Of a DNA stretch of 5,809 nucleotides, positions 5,572 through 5,809 are shown piece after piece. Each line of letters begins with the position of its first letter. Position 1 is the first letter of the stretch. The notes under the pieces were generated by a model. The model had not been told where the DNA came from and did not search any database. It was given only the letters and a program-made list of their open reading frames with translations. The position numbers and the translations under genes are program-made. This stretch comes from Ignavibacteriota bacterium (GTDB taxonomy: Bacteria; Bacteroidota; Kapaibacteriia; Palsa-1295): contig PLXB01000391.1 in the NCBI GenBank assembly GCA_003151215.1, positions 1-5,809 of the forward strand, given 5' to 3'.

Positions 5572-5809
5572 GGTTGGGCGATTATTTCTAATTTTTTTGT
5601 CGATTCGGCTCTTGTCGCAGTTGCTTTTAAGGTGAAATCTCTTGACTTATCAAGAAGGACTATCATGCCACCGGAATCCGGTACGGGAGTGCCATCGAGG
5701 GTGACTTTATCAGCTCCGCGGACAACCCATTGAAGCAAAACCGTATCCCCGCGAAACGGAGCTTCAGGGCGTGTATCAAATCGGACTATTTGCGGAGGCG
5801 TTCCCCCGC
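5565..5809 (-). CDS. C-terminal end of a protein with an Ig-like beta-sandwich domain, cut by the window edge
   Basis: The minus-strand frame is open from the window edge to a TAA at 5565-5567, giving 80 residues with no internal stop. Alternating hydrophobic strands are visible: IVRFD, then GDTVLLQWVVRGADKVTLDG, then a SGG turn, then FTLKATATRAESTKKLEII. The pattern 'W.V.GA..VTLDG..V..SG......FTL.A' is what Ig-like or PKD-like domains of secreted FCB-group proteins often show. The protein ends in AQPK with no T9SS sorting domain, so this domain is itself the C-terminus. The gene lies 99 bp upstream of the hemerythrin gene on the same strand and might be cotranscribed with it. The N-terminal part and any catalytic domain are outside the window, so the function is unknown. 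Confidence 0.65.
   Translation of the reverse strand, partial: GGTPPQIVRFDTRPEAPFRGDTVLLQWVVRGADKVTLDGTPVPDSGGMIVLLDKSRDFTLKATATRAESTKKLEIIAQPK

Overview
The window most likely comes from a member of the Bacteroidota/Chlorobiota (FCB) group, possibly a Kapabacteria- or Ignavibacteria-like environmental lineage. The clearest evidence is a secreted protein at 2498-4741 ending in a type IX secretion (T9SS) type A sorting domain, since that system is essentially confined to this group. Supporting signs are the absence of recognisable Shine-Dalgarno sites ahead of any gene, AT-rich leaders, and a possible TTG/TAnnTTTG-type promoter. The finer placement is inference.

Layout, left to right. Positions 1-631 (minus strand) hold the N-terminal 210 residues of a dihydrolipoamide dehydrogenase that runs off the window. 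Divergent from it, across a 117-bp intergenic region, is a complete SulP-family anion/carboxylate transporter with a C-terminal STAS domain (749-2431, plus). After a 66-bp gap the same strand carries a secreted protein of 14 beta-propeller blades plus the T9SS sorting domain (2498-4741). Convergent to it, only 16 bp away, is a hemerythrin-like diiron protein with an extremely acidic tail (4758-5465, minus). Upstream of that, also on the minus strand, is the 3' end of an otherwise unseen gene whose last 80 residues look like an Ig-like beta-sandwich domain (5565-5809).

The genes do not form an obvious single pathway. They look like ordinary chromosomal content: central carbon metabolism, anion or organic-acid transport, a surface or secreted propeller protein, and oxygen/iron/NO-type binding or stress. 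No mobile element, CRISPR array, tRNA or rRNA is visible.

The most unusual structure is a set of degenerate tandem arrays that all have a 7-bp period. Two arrays (kAGTTCT-like and GACTTTY-like) lie inside the 5' end of the lpd gene and encode most of a 40-residue N-terminal extension. Two more (TAATTTT-like) form an inverted pair filling the gap between the partial gene and the hemerythrin gene. A related element, CTCAAATTTT followed by TAATTTT, also sits directly upstream of the lpd start codon. These look like dispersed heptad-repeat elements, comparable in period to the short tandemly repeated repetitive sequences known from cyanobacteria. I could not compare them with the rest of the genome.
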